A stretch of 48,645 nt of DNA. It comes from Chryseobacterium sp. SSA4.19. Lineage in GTDB: Bacteria > Bacteroidota > Bacteroidia > Flavobacteriales > Weeksellaceae. Of the stretch, positions 1-9,009 are shown in pieces. The notes beneath the pieces are model-generated. The model did no database searches, was not told the DNA's origin, and saw only the letters and a program-made list of their open reading frames with translations. The stretch is taken from contig NZ_JAKVIP010000028.1 of the NCBI RefSeq assembly GCF_022601875.1, forward strand, positions 1-48,645, given 5' to 3'. The position numbers were made by a program, and so were the translations under genes. Within the stretch, counting starts at the first letter, position 1. Each line of letters begins with the position of its first letter.

Positions 1-55
1 TTTTTTGAGCTGTAAGGGCTCAAAATTTTCCAGAATAACTTTTTAACTTACACAG

Positions 56-526
56 TTAGTGAGACACTACCTTAAAAAAACCTGAGTATAAAATATTTTT
101 CTCTTTATCAACAATATATCCTTTAATTTCAAGCTGCATAAGAAGTGTTGGATTATAGTAATCTTTATACCAGTTTATATTTCTCCCTTCATACATAATT
201 TCGATTAACCCCTTCTCTCTTGGCAGTCGTTCTGAAGAAGAAAAGTATTCATGTTTTATATGATTCTCATCTGTTATTTTAATGTACTCCACATCATCCG
301 GTTCTATCCAGGTTTCATTTCCGATTTCATCTCGCATTTTCATTTTAAATAAAATGGTTGCAAAGTAATATTTCTTGTTCGTAAATCTGCCTGTGTTTCT
401 CACTTGCGCTTTTATGGTATCACTTGAATTCTTCAAGACATATTCAGCCGGAAAAAATCCTTTCATTTCTTGGGAAAACATGAAATTGAAACAAAAGAAA
501 AATAGTAAAAAAATGAGTTTTTTCAT
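56..526 (-). CDS. Small secreted protein of unknown function
   Basis: I do not recognise a family. The product is about 156 residues with a clear Sec signal peptide (MKKLIFLLFFFCFNFMFSQ) and a likely cut after FSQ, so it should be periplasmic or outer-membrane associated. The mature part is rich in charged and aromatic residues with alternating beta-type patterns and no cysteine pairs. A longer frame starts at a TTG at 535, but the ATG at 526 puts the signal peptide directly at the N-terminus and is preferred. A strong hairpin terminator ends only 17 bases upstream of this ATG, so the gene either relies on read-through or on a promoter I cannot see. Confidence 0.7.
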   Translation of the reverse strand: MKKLIFLLFFFCFNFMFSQEMKGFFPAEYVLKNSSDTIKAQVRNTGRFTNKKYYFATILFKMKMRDEIGNETWIEPDDVEYIKITDENHIKHEYFSSSERLPREKGLIEIMYEGRNINWYKDYYNPTLLMQLEIKGYIVDKEKNILYSGFFKVVSH

Positions 527-537
527 TATTGACAATT

Positions 538-567
538 TTAAAAAAGCTCAGATAAAGATCTGAGCTT
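538..567 (-). terminator. Rho-independent terminator after the PH-domain gene
   Basis: A perfect 10-bp stem (544-553 with 558-567, AAGCTCAGAT and its complement) with a 4-base loop is followed on the minus strand by a run of T. It lies just after the stop of the PH-domain gene and just before the small secreted gene. Confidence 0.75.
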
Positions 568-590
568 CATATTTTAAGTAGAAATTAATC

Positions 591-1205
591 TTAGTTATTA
601 ATATACTTTTCAAAGACTTTAGAAAAATCCTTCTGAGTGTATCTGTCGAAACTGTTCGTATTCCATGCGAAAATATATTCATTGATGGCCTTCAGTTCCT
701 GGCTTTTAGAAACATTTTCCTGCTTGCCGGATGCTACCGTTGCTACGGCTTTCACCAGACTGTCATTTGAGAAAGTGAGTAAAGACTGGTTGTGGTGCAC
801 GACCTGCTGAATAGCTAACAATGCTTTGTATAAGTCTTTCAGCTGATCAATCTGGCCTTTAGCCACACTGATCATCAAAGGAACATTTCCGATATTAAAA
901 GAAATTTCAACATCCAGGTCAATAGTTCCTGCCGTCTGCAAAACAATGTTTGAAAAAGGAAACTGATAATATTCATAACGTTTCAAAACCCTTTTTCTGT
1001 CCAAAGCGCTGGCACCGTCGATATGGATCAAAGCCCTGTTGGTGAAACAGTACTCGTCTCTTTTGGATTTGATCAGAAAGAAAATTTTCTCATTGTCTTC
1101 AGACAAAATATAATCATCCGAATCTACTTTATCATAATCCTGAGACGGAATAATTTTACCGATATCTCCTAAACCTAAGGCTTCAGCAGCTAATTTTTTA
1201 AACAT
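591..1205 (-). CDS. PH domain-containing protein, YvbH-like
   Basis: The 204-residue product matches the bacterial pleckstrin-homology-fold family (bPH_1, YvbH type). The N-terminal 20 residues form an amphipathic stretch (MFKKLAAEALGLGD). Residues about 35-130 hold the PH-like beta core, with the typical segment FTNRALIHIDGASALDRKR. A helical YvbH-type extension follows (about 135-204). There is no signal peptide, so it is probably cytoplasmic or at the inner face of the membrane. Its molecular role is not established for the family. It is transcribed separately from lpdA, since a terminator lies between them and another follows the gene. The ATG start is directly visible. Confidence 0.8.
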   Translation of the reverse strand: MFKKLAAEALGLGDIGKIIPSQDYDKVDSDDYILSEDNEKIFFLIKSKRDEYCFTNRALIHIDGASALDRKRVLKRYEYYQFPFSNIVLQTAGTIDLDVEISFNIGNVPLMISVAKGQIDQLKDLYKALLAIQQVVHHNQSLLTFSNDSLVKAVATVASGKQENVSKSQELKAINEYIFAWNTNSFDRYTQKDFSKVFEKYINN

Positions 1206-1288
1206 GTTTATTTAATTTGTATTTTATTAAGTGACTAAAATTAAGAAAATAAGTGAAACAAAATCAAATAAATTATTTAAGGAAAAGA

Positions 1289-1314
1289 AAAACCACAGAA
1301 AAATCTGTGGTTTT
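1289..1314. terminator. Terminator after lpdA
   Basis: Stem AAAACCACAGA (1289-1299) and TCTGTGGTTTT (1304-1314) with an AAAA loop. A and T flanks on both sides make it potentially bidirectional. It sits about 50 bases past the lpdA stop. Confidence 0.75.
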
Positions 1315-1362
1315 AATATTGTTAACATCTGTCAAAGACGTAAGCCTTTATCAAATCAAAAA

Positions 1363-2751
1363 TTAAATATGAATTACTTCACCGTAAGCAGCAGCAGCAG
1401 CTTCCATAATTGCTTCAGAAACCGTTGGATGCGGGTGAACAGACTTGATGATTTCATGACCGGTTGTTTCCAGTTTTCTTGCAACAACCGCTTCAGCCAC
1501 CATATCGGTAACCCCTTCACCAATCATATGGCAGCCTAACCACTCACCATATTTGGCATCGAAAATAACCTTAATGAAACCGTCTGTATTTCCGTTCGCA
1601 GTTGCTTTTCCGCTGGCAGAAAGAGGGAACTTCCCTACTTTGATTTCGTATCCTTTTTCTTTTGCCTGCTTTTCGGTAAGACCTACAGAAGCAACTTCAG
1701 GGTGGCAGTATGTACACCCGGGAATATTTCCGTAGTCGATTTTCTCAACATGCATTCCTTTGATTTTTTCAACACAAGTGATTCCTTCTGCAGAAGCAAC
1801 GTGTGCCAAAGCCTGAGTAGGAATGATATCCCCGATTGCATAATATCCCGGAACAGACGTTTCGTACCATTCGTTTACCAATACTCTGCCTTTGTCTGTC
1901 TGGATTCCCACTTCTTCAAGACCGATGTTCTCGATATTGGCAGCAATTCCTACAGCAGACAATAAGATATCAGCTTCAAGGGTAATATTTCCTTTAGCCG
2001 TTTTTACCGTCGCTTTCACACCTTCTCCGCTGGTATCAACACTTTCTACAGAAGCGTTTGTCATAATTTCAATACCGGTCTTTTTCAAAGATTTTTCCAG
2101 GTGTTTTGAAATTTCTTCATCTTCTACAGGAACGATGTTCGGCATAAATTCAACCACGGTTACTTTTGTTCCCATTGTATTGTAGAAATCGGCAAACTCA
2201 ACTCCGATTGCACCTGAACCTACAACAATCATAGATTTCGGCTGCTCAGGAAGAGACAATGCCTGTCTGTATCCGATTACTTTTTTACCGTCCTGAGGTA
2301 AGTTAGGGAGCTCTCTTGAACGTGCTCCCGTAGCAATGATGATATGCGTACCTGAATATTCGGTTACTTTACCGTCTTTATCCGTCACAGAAACTTTTTT
2401 TCCTTTCTGAACTTTTGCAGTTCCTAAAATAACGTCAATTTTATTTTTTTTCATCAGGAACTCAATCCCTTTGCTCATTTTGTTAGCTACGCCGCGGCTT
2501 CTCTGGATCACGTTAGGAAATTCAAAACCGGCTTCCACTTTATTCAATCCGTAATCTTCAGCATGGTTGATATAATGAAACACCTGAGCAGACTTTAACA
2601 AAGCTTTGGTTGGAATACATCCCCAGTTCAGGCAGATCCCTCCTAAATTTTCTTTCTCGATAATCGCAGTTTTAAAACCTAACTGTGCTGCTCTGATCGC
2701 TGTAACATATCCGCCAGGACCACTTCCGATGACAATAATATCGTAGTTCAT
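1363..2751 (-). CDS. lpdA: Dihydrolipoyl dehydrogenase (E3)
   Basis: This flavoprotein reoxidises the lipoyl arms of 2-oxo-acid dehydrogenase complexes and the glycine cleavage system, passing electrons through FAD to NAD+. The 462-residue length is typical. The FAD-binding GSGPGG is at residues 9-14, the redox disulfide is C40/C45 in GGICLNWGCIP, the NAD-binding segment is near residues 175-200, and the dimerisation domain ends with the catalytic pair H441/E446 in HPHPTVSE. No E1 or E2 gene is adjacent; a branched-chain E1 lies about 27 kb away in the same window and is a plausible partner. The gene appears monocistronic, with terminators on both sides. Confidence 0.97.
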   Translation of the reverse strand: MNYDIIVIGSGPGGYVTAIRAAQLGFKTAIIEKENLGGICLNWGCIPTKALLKSAQVFHYINHAEDYGLNKVEAGFEFPNVIQRSRGVANKMSKGIEFLMKKNKIDVILGTAKVQKGKKVSVTDKDGKVTEYSGTHIIIATGARSRELPNLPQDGKKVIGYRQALSLPEQPKSMIVVGSGAIGVEFADFYNTMGTKVTVVEFMPNIVPVEDEEISKHLEKSLKKTGIEIMTNASVESVDTSGEGVKATVKTAKGNITLEADILLSAVGIAANIENIGLEEVGIQTDKGRVLVNEWYETSVPGYYAIGDIIPTQALAHVASAEGITCVEKIKGMHVEKIDYGNIPGCTYCHPEVASVGLTEKQAKEKGYEIKVGKFPLSASGKATANGNTDGFIKVIFDAKYGEWLGCHMIGEGVTDMVAEAVVARKLETTGHEIIKSVHPHPTVSEAIMEAAAAAYGEVIHI

Positions 2752-2844
2752 TAGTATAAAATTTTATGCGAATTTAAGGAAAAATATTGGATGAAACATG
2801 TTTCTTACCACACTTCTGCAGAGTTTTATCAGTTTGATTTAAAT

Positions 2845-2871
2845 AAAAAAGAGAACACAAAATGCATTCTC
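2845..2871 (-). terminator. Terminator after the small basic secreted gene
   Basis: On the minus strand a 9-bp stem with two G-T wobbles (2851-2871, loop of 3) is followed by six T. It separates the 90-residue gene from lpdA. Confidence 0.6.
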
Positions 2872-2904
2872 CCTTATGATATAATTTATCGGAAATTTTA
2901 AAGA

Positions 2905-3177
2905 TTACCTGGCGCTCCTTAATAATTTCCTTTCATTCTGATACCTCAGATTCAAAGCTCTCAGCTGTTCCTGCTTCATCTTTTTAGTAGCCAGAGGATG
3001 GTTCATGATCATTTTCTTTTCTGACCGGTATCTTCTCTCAAGCTCACTTGCTTTACTTCCTTTCAATTGGGCTTTCGACGGATGAGGCGGTGGTGCCGGA
3101 CGCGGCGGATGCCTTTGTGCTGAAGCTGTGGTTGATAATCCTACCAGTAAAACGGCTGTTATTAAAAACTTTTTCAT
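2905..3177 (-). CDS. Small secreted basic, proline-rich protein
   Basis: No family is recognised. The product is 90 residues with a signal peptide (MKKFLITAVLLVGLSTTASA, cut likely after ASA-Q), then a histidine/proline-rich linker (RHPPRPAPPPHPS) and a strongly basic, probably helical segment with many K, R, E and L residues. This layout recalls small periplasmic helical proteins, but no specific motif supports a function. It has its own terminator downstream and about 130 bases separate it from the sugar-dehydrogenase gene upstream. Confidence 0.7.
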   Translation of the reverse strand: MKKFLITAVLLVGLSTTASAQRHPPRPAPPPHPSKAQLKGSKASELERRYRSEKKMIMNHPLATKKMKQEQLRALNLRYQNERKLLRSAR

Positions 3178-3305
3178 GACTTTTTCTTTTTAAATTGAAT
3201 TTAGTTTAACAAATTCAATAAGATTTAAACAGATGACTACATATTTCATACCACATTTCATCTTCTATTTTCTTCAGTGATTCTGTACATTGAATCTCTC
3301 TCCAT

Positions 3306-4616
3306 TTACTTTTTTGTATGGGCAACCCTCCATACAATTCCGCTTACATCATCGGCAACCAGCAGTGAGCCGTCTGCGATCTGCAAAACACTAACGGGTC
3401 TTCCATAGACGTCTCCATTTTCTTCATTCGCGATAAATCCAGTTAAAAAAGGCTCGTAGGAACCAGAAGCTTTTCCGTTTTTAAACGGAACGAATACTAC
3501 CTGATAACCCATTAGAGATGATCGGTTCCATGAACCGTGCTGTCCGATAAAAGCACCATTTTTATATTTTTCAGGAAACTGGTTTCCGGTATAAAAAGTT
3601 AAGCCTAAAGATGCCGTATGACTTCCCAGAGGAACATCAGGGACAATTGTTTTTGCTACAAGATCCGGCTTTTCTCCTTTTCTCCTAGGGTCTTCATTTT
3701 TCCCGAAATAGGCATATGGCCATCCGTAGAATGCATCTCTTTTTACACTTGTCAGGTAATCGGGTACTAAATCATCGCCCAGTTCATCTCTTTCATTGAC
3801 AACTGTCCACAATTCGCCGGTAGAAGGGTTCCAGCTCATCCCGACAGGGTTTCTGAGACCTGCACCGTAAATTTTCTCACCGGTTCCGTCGGGATTTACT
3901 TCCAGAATATTGGCTCTCCGCACTTCGTGTTCCATTCCGTTTTCCCCTACGTTACTTCCTGAACCTACAGAAATATAAATTTTCGTCTGATTTTTATTCG
4001 CAATTAAATTTCTCGTCCAGTGATTGTTGTAGCCGCCTGCAGGAAGGCTGACGATTTTCTTTCCAGGTTCTGTGATTTTTGTATCACCTTCTTTATAAGG
4101 ATATACCCAAAGTCCATCCGTATTGGCCACATAAAATTTATCCTTCATAATCAACATTCCGTAAGGCTGATTCAAATTATCCAGAAATACAGATGAAGAC
4201 TCCGCTACACCATCTTTATTGGCATCCCTGTACAGGATAATTCTGTTGGCCGATTTTCCGCCCACTTCGGCATCGCTTTTTCCGCTGATGTCGTTTTTGA
4301 TCTTTTCAGTTTTAGTCCGTTCAGAATTGGAAAGCACCACAAAAACATCCCCATTGTCTGCCTGGATCATATTTCTCGGACTTTTAATATTTTCCGCAAA
4401 ACGTGTAACCGCAAAACCATCAGGAGCAACGGGTGTTTTACCGGCAGGCCAACCGATGACATTGCTGAATTTATTTTTTGCGCCTTTCTCATCAGGCGGC
4501 GGCAGTTTTAAAGTATTGGTTTGGGTGATTGCTTCATCCGAAGTCTGTTGGGTATTTTTATTTTCTTTACAACTGAAAAAAAGCATCGCAACTGCAGGCA
4601 AAAGGTAGTTTTTCAT
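3306..4616 (-). CDS. PQQ-type glucose/sorbosone dehydrogenase-like lipoprotein
   Basis: The 436-residue product has a lipoprotein signal with lipobox FFSC (lipid-anchored Cys16) followed by a low-complexity linker and a beta-propeller of the soluble glucose/L-sorbosone dehydrogenase family. Diagnostic segments include SPRNMIQADNGDVFV, the NHWTRNLI segment, VGSGSNVGENG, YGAGLRNPVGMSWNP and GQHGSWNRSS. Family members usually oxidise sugars or related aldoses with pyrroloquinoline quinone; whether this host makes PQQ cannot be told from the window. It lies downstream of two glycosidases on the same strand, but a terminator in between argues for separate transcription. The substrate is unknown. 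Confidence 0.85.
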   Translation of the reverse strand: MKNYLLPAVAMLFFSCKENKNTQQTSDEAITQTNTLKLPPPDEKGAKNKFSNVIGWPAGKTPVAPDGFAVTRFAENIKSPRNMIQADNGDVFVVLSNSERTKTEKIKNDISGKSDAEVGGKSANRIILYRDANKDGVAESSSVFLDNLNQPYGMLIMKDKFYVANTDGLWVYPYKEGDTKITEPGKKIVSLPAGGYNNHWTRNLIANKNQTKIYISVGSGSNVGENGMEHEVRRANILEVNPDGTGEKIYGAGLRNPVGMSWNPSTGELWTVVNERDELGDDLVPDYLTSVKRDAFYGWPYAYFGKNEDPRRKGEKPDLVAKTIVPDVPLGSHTASLGLTFYTGNQFPEKYKNGAFIGQHGSWNRSSLMGYQVVFVPFKNGKASGSYEPFLTGFIANEENGDVYGRPVSVLQIADGSLLVADDVSGIVWRVAHTKK

Positions 4617-4662
4617 AATTATTATGTGTGATTTGTATTTGTGTTTACTGCCAAAATTGCAA

Positions 4663-4688
4663 AAACCGTTCCCTAAAAGAAACGGTTT
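4663..4688 (-). terminator. Terminator after the GH3 gene
   Basis: Stem AAACCGTT (4663-4670) and AACGGTTT (4681-4688) with a 10-base loop, followed by T on the minus strand. It separates the glycosidase pair from the PQQ-type dehydrogenase gene. Confidence 0.6.
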
Positions 4689-4715
4689 GTATTGAATGCG
4701 AACGTTAATAGCCTA

Positions 4716-7373
4716 TTATTCAACTTCGATGTTCTGCTTAAGCGGCAAATTTTTTGAAGAATTCCCGACCATAATTCTATACGTTCCTTTTTCTACAGTC
4801 CGGTTCATTTTTTCATCTAAAAACTGCAGTTCTTTTACCGGAACTTCAATGGCCACCTGCTTTGATTCTCCCGGTTGTACGTATATTTTCTGAAAACCCT
4901 TTAATTCCAGAACCGGTCTTGAAACTGAAGCCAGTACATCTTTCACATACAGCTGAACCACTTCGCTTCCGGCTTTTGAGCCGGTATTTTTCACATTGAC
5001 TTTCGCAACAATCTTTTCATCCTCAGAATATTTCGCTTTATTCAGCTGCAGATCAGATATTTCAAAAGTCGTATAGCTCAATCCAAAACCAAAGGGGTAT
5101 AACGGCTCTCCGCTCAGATCATAATAATCGTTTCCTCTTCCTGTCGGATGATGATTGTAGGTTAAAGGCAGTTGTCCTTCTTCAACCGGAAAAGTCACCG
5201 GCAATTTTCCAGAAGGGTTTTCTGATCCGAAAAGAACTTTTGCGACTGCATTCCCTCCTTCTTCTCCAGGATACCATACATCTAAAATCGCTCCTACTTT
5301 ATCTTTCCAAGCGGTTGTTTTTATGGCAGAACCACCTACCAGAACAACAGTTACCGGTTTGTTCAGCTCTGAAACCTTATGAATAAACTGCTCCTGATTT
5401 CCGGGCAGGCTTAATGAAGAACGGTCCTGGAATTCACCTTCATGAATTCCCGCAGTTACAATAATGTAATCTACATTTTGAGCCAGCTTTAAGGCATTAT
5501 CAAAATCTTTTTGATAATCATTTACCCCATAATTCCAGATCAGTTCAATGTTTGCCTCACCTCTGTCCTCACGGAATTCAACCGCAAGATCATATTTCTG
5601 GCCTTTTACAAAATTAATTTCAACAGTTTTGGTCGAGTAGCTTACCTTTTCCCAGTTATCAATTAATAATTTCCCGTTGATATACAATCTGAAGCCATCA
5701 TTTCCTCTCAGCCCGAGCTGATATTTCCCTGAATCCGGTGCTTCCAGTTTTCCTTTCCAGCGGACACTGTAATGATCCGGCTGAAGTTTTTCAGGATTGG
5801 GAGAATACAAGGTCCATTTGAAATTCAATTGCTCATCCTGTTTTTCAAATGCGGGACTACCTTTCATGTCACTATTGGAGAAATAAGTTCCTTTTAATCC
5901 TTTTTGATCTTCTGAAGACAAAAATTCTGTGGGAACTGTCATGAAATTTTTCAGATTCCAATCAATACCTTTTGAATAAATGATTTTAATATTTTTATTC
6001 TTGACGAAATTTTTTATTCCCTCCAGAATATTCATCTTTTTATTTCCCGGCCCGGAGTATCCTCCCAATCTTGCATCCGCAGCATCTGTACCCACCACCA
6101 GAATCTTTTTTACATTCCCGGATATCGGAAGGGTCTGATGGTTATTGTGAAGCAACACAAAAGATTCAATAGCGGCTTTTTCGGCTAATGGCTTATGGTC
6201 GAGCTTTTTCAATGCTTTAATATCGCTGTCGGAAATGTAAGGGTTTTCAAATAAACCCAATTCAAATTTTACCCGTAATACCCTTGCCACTGCATTATCA
6301 ATCCTTTCTTTTGGAATTCTCCCATCCAGGAATGGCGGGATAAATAATTTATAATGTTGGTATTCGGTCTGGAAAATAACATCAAGACCGGCATTAACAG
6401 CCTGTGCCGAAGCATCATCATAATCTTTAGCCGTAAAATGCAGGACATTGGCACCGCCTACCGCACTTGCATCGCTGATGACAAAGCCTTTGAAATTCCA
6501 TTCTTTTTTCAGTTTTTCAGTTAACAGCCAATGGTTTGCTGTCGATGGCCTTCCATCCAGAAGGTTGTAGGAAGTCATCACCGATCTGCTTTTCCCCTGT
6601 ATAAAAACTTTGTAAAAAGGGGCAAGATGGGTTTCTTCCATATATCTCCTGCTCCAGTGGATCGGATAGGAATCTCTTCCGCCTTCTCCGACATTGGCTA
6701 AAAAATGCTTCGGGGTGGTAATGATGCTCTCATCCTCAAATGAACTGACAAAGCTGACGCCCATTACGGACGTAAGAAAAGGATCTTCGCCATAGGTTTC
6801 TTCAGTTCTTCCCCAACGGACATCACTCGCTAAATTCACAACGGGTGTCAGAATCTGACGGATTCCCCTCAATCTCGATTCTCTTGCAATGGCTGTTGAA
6901 ACCTCTTTCATTAACCGGGGATTGAAGGTTGCCGATAAACCGATTGCCTGTGGAAAAGCCGTTGCGCCTTCACGCATCAATCCGTGCAATGCTTCATCAA
7001 AAGGAATAATCGGAATTCCCAACCTGGATTCCTCAATAAAATATTTTTGAATCGCATTGATCTTTTTCGCCAGATATTCCGCATTTTCACCGGCATTGTA
7101 CTGAAGCATCTGGCCAGCCGCTCCGCCTCCCTGATTTCCTGCGCTCACCTGCAATCCGAATATCCCGTGGCTATACTGACCTTTCGGAACATTGTCCAAA
7201 TCTCCGGGAATCATAAAGCACTGCCAGAACTTTTCTTCCGGGGTCATTCTTTTCAGCAAATCCTGAACACGGGCTTCAACAGGCTGTTTCGGATCTTTGT
7301 ATAAAGGCTTTTGAGCAGCAATAAAAACAGAACTCAATAATGAAATCCCAATGAGTTTTAATTTAAATTTCAT
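4716..7373 (-). CDS. GH3 beta-glucosidase with PA14 and fibronectin III-like domains
   Basis: The 885-residue exported glycosidase has a signal peptide (MKFKLKLIGISLLSSVFIAA). The order is GH3 N-terminal barrel (about 30-385), GH3 C-terminal sandwich split by a PA14 domain (about 490-615), and a fibronectin III-like domain (about 775-875). The nucleophile is probably D301 in GFVISDAS; the acid/base is probably E645 or E647 in HEGEFQDRSS. KHFLANVGEGGRD binds sugar in the family. PA14 insertions often shape the active site for oligosaccharides. The ATG overlaps the stop of the GH29 gene by one base (TAATG), so the two are translationally coupled and presumably degrade one glycan. The exact substrate is inferred only. 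Confidence 0.93.
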   Translation of the reverse strand: MKFKLKLIGISLLSSVFIAAQKPLYKDPKQPVEARVQDLLKRMTPEEKFWQCFMIPGDLDNVPKGQYSHGIFGLQVSAGNQGGGAAGQMLQYNAGENAEYLAKKINAIQKYFIEESRLGIPIIPFDEALHGLMREGATAFPQAIGLSATFNPRLMKEVSTAIARESRLRGIRQILTPVVNLASDVRWGRTEETYGEDPFLTSVMGVSFVSSFEDESIITTPKHFLANVGEGGRDSYPIHWSRRYMEETHLAPFYKVFIQGKSRSVMTSYNLLDGRPSTANHWLLTEKLKKEWNFKGFVISDASAVGGANVLHFTAKDYDDASAQAVNAGLDVIFQTEYQHYKLFIPPFLDGRIPKERIDNAVARVLRVKFELGLFENPYISDSDIKALKKLDHKPLAEKAAIESFVLLHNNHQTLPISGNVKKILVVGTDAADARLGGYSGPGNKKMNILEGIKNFVKNKNIKIIYSKGIDWNLKNFMTVPTEFLSSEDQKGLKGTYFSNSDMKGSPAFEKQDEQLNFKWTLYSPNPEKLQPDHYSVRWKGKLEAPDSGKYQLGLRGNDGFRLYINGKLLIDNWEKVSYSTKTVEINFVKGQKYDLAVEFREDRGEANIELIWNYGVNDYQKDFDNALKLAQNVDYIIVTAGIHEGEFQDRSSLSLPGNQEQFIHKVSELNKPVTVVLVGGSAIKTTAWKDKVGAILDVWYPGEEGGNAVAKVLFGSENPSGKLPVTFPVEEGQLPLTYNHHPTGRGNDYYDLSGEPLYPFGFGLSYTTFEISDLQLNKAKYSEDEKIVAKVNVKNTGSKAGSEVVQLYVKDVLASVSRPVLELKGFQKIYVQPGESKQVAIEVPVKELQFLDEKMNRTVEKGTYRIMVGNSSKNLPLKQNIEVE

Positions 7374-8815
7374 TATTGCGTTATTTGGATTACGGTTGAA
7401 TATTTTAATCCGGCTCTTTCTTTTGGTAAAGCAACCTCAATTGAGTTCCCAGCTTTTTTCCACCGGATTTTTGAGGAAATTCCTAAAATTTTCAATGTTT
7501 TAGGTTTAAAATTTTCAGGAATTGTAAAGCTTAAAACTGACGGTGACTGATAATTAGTTTTTTCATCCAAATGAAAAACATATATTGTTTTTTTATCTTT
7601 ACTCTGAGTATAATAGAAATTTCCTTCGTGGTAAGGCGCTACGCTTCTTGTGGCAAAAACCGCTGACTGATTTTTGTCCATCCAACCTGAGATTTCTTTT
7701 AATCTTTCGTATACCACCGCATCATAATCTCCGTTAGGACCCGGAGCAATATTCATTAAGTAATTTCCGCCCCGTGAAATGATTTTTACCAAATTTTCAA
7801 TGATTTTCTGAGACGTTTTATAGTTGTCATTAGGAACATATGAAAATGAATCCCCCATCGTAATGCAGCTTTCCCAGGGAATAGCAAGGGCGTGCTCTGG
7901 GATAGCCTGTTCAGGGGTCACATAATTTTCCCACTTTCCGGGGATAGTTCGGTCAACGATAATGATCCCGGGTTGATTTTTGCGGGCCATGGAACCTATT
8001 TTATCCATATCAATATCCTGCTCCACCTTGATAGTTCTCTGCCACTCCACTTTCGGATCAATTGTATGGAAAGGACGCACCCAGCCGCCATCTAACCAAA
8101 GAATGTCTATTTTCCCATAGTTTGAAGTAATTTCGTTCAACTGATTAAAGGTAAAGCTTTTGAAACGGTCCCATCTTTCGGGGTATTTCTTCGGATCATA
8201 ATTCACATTCCGGTCTTTCGGAGGGAAATAGGGCCACCAGTATGCTTCGGAATGCCAATCGGGTTTTGAAAAATAAGCTCCGATTTTAAAGCCCTCATTC
8301 CTGAAGGTAGTGAATATTTCTTTCGTCACATCAGCTTTAGGATTTTTGGAGAAAGGTGTTTTGGAAGAAGTAATTTTATAATCGGATTGCTGTGTATCAA
8401 ACATGGCAAAACCGTCATGATGCTTTGTGGTGAAGACCACATATTTCATTCCCGCTTTTTTAGCAGCATCTGCCCATTTTTTGGGATTGAACTGTACCGG
8501 ATTGAAGGTCGTCTGGAGATTTTCATAATTTTTCACATATTCATCATATGATGTGCCGTGCTCCGGTTTTCTCTGGGTCCACGATTCATCTTCCGGGCAC
8601 AGGCTCCAGCTTTCCACAATTCCCCACTGGCTGTACGTTCCCCAATGCATAAACAATCCGAATTTTAGGTCCTGCCATTCTTCGAGGTTTTGCTGCACCA
8701 GCGGATCATCCGGCTTTTTGTAGCCTTCTGAAACCTGGTGAGCCTGCGAAAATAAAGCGGATGAAAAGAACAGGGATGACAGAAATAAGGTTTTCGTTTT
8801 ATGTTTAATGAACAT
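7373..8815 (-). CDS. Alpha-L-fucosidase, GH29
   Basis: The 480-residue exported enzyme has an N-terminal signal peptide ending near SALFSQA. It shows GH29 hallmarks: FMHWGTYSQWG near residue 55, TTKHHDGFAMFD at 129-140, and the nucleophile D242 in DILWLDGGW. A C-terminal beta domain (about 390-480) follows the barrel. GH29 enzymes release fucose from glycans with retention of configuration. It is the first gene of a two-gene unit with the GH3 enzyme. The gene is not beside a SusC/SusD pair, so it does not form a standard polysaccharide-utilisation locus here. Confidence 0.94.
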   Translation of the reverse strand: MFIKHKTKTLFLSSLFFSSALFSQAHQVSEGYKKPDDPLVQQNLEEWQDLKFGLFMHWGTYSQWGIVESWSLCPEDESWTQRKPEHGTSYDEYVKNYENLQTTFNPVQFNPKKWADAAKKAGMKYVVFTTKHHDGFAMFDTQQSDYKITSSKTPFSKNPKADVTKEIFTTFRNEGFKIGAYFSKPDWHSEAYWWPYFPPKDRNVNYDPKKYPERWDRFKSFTFNQLNEITSNYGKIDILWLDGGWVRPFHTIDPKVEWQRTIKVEQDIDMDKIGSMARKNQPGIIIVDRTIPGKWENYVTPEQAIPEHALAIPWESCITMGDSFSYVPNDNYKTSQKIIENLVKIISRGGNYLMNIAPGPNGDYDAVVYERLKEISGWMDKNQSAVFATRSVAPYHEGNFYYTQSKDKKTIYVFHLDEKTNYQSPSVLSFTIPENFKPKTLKILGISSKIRWKKAGNSIEVALPKERAGLKYSTVIQITQ

Positions 8816-8870
8816 CGAAGTTTAGTTTTCGCTAATTTAATCATCATTTGATGAACCTGCAAACGATTGT

Positions 8871-8931
8871 TTTGAATGTAATCTGCGTAATCATCCTAAT
8901 CTGCGAGACATTATAATTCCAGCTGAGTTTA
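8871..8931. repeat. Dispersed intergenic repeat, copy 1
   Basis: The stretch around ATCTGCGTAATC (8881-8892), with flanking TTTGnATnTA on the left and a TTATnnTTCCAG-like end on the right, resembles a second stretch at 28426-28480. It is intergenic in both places and has no coding signal. Confidence 0.35.
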
Positions 8932-9009
8932 AACTATCTCTAAAACTTCAGGGCTTTAACATACAATTAAACCTACTTAACGTATTCATTAACTTGGTGG
9001 CAACATTTT

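Noticed and set aside
1..25. Hairpin TTTTGAGC/GCTCAAAA as a terminator
   Set aside because: The T and A tracts are in the wrong order for termination on the minus strand, and the window edge hides the context.
4716..8815. Polysaccharide-utilisation locus
   Set aside because: The two glycosidases are not accompanied by a SusC/SusD pair or a sensor; the SusC-like barrel in the window is over 11 kb away in another operon.
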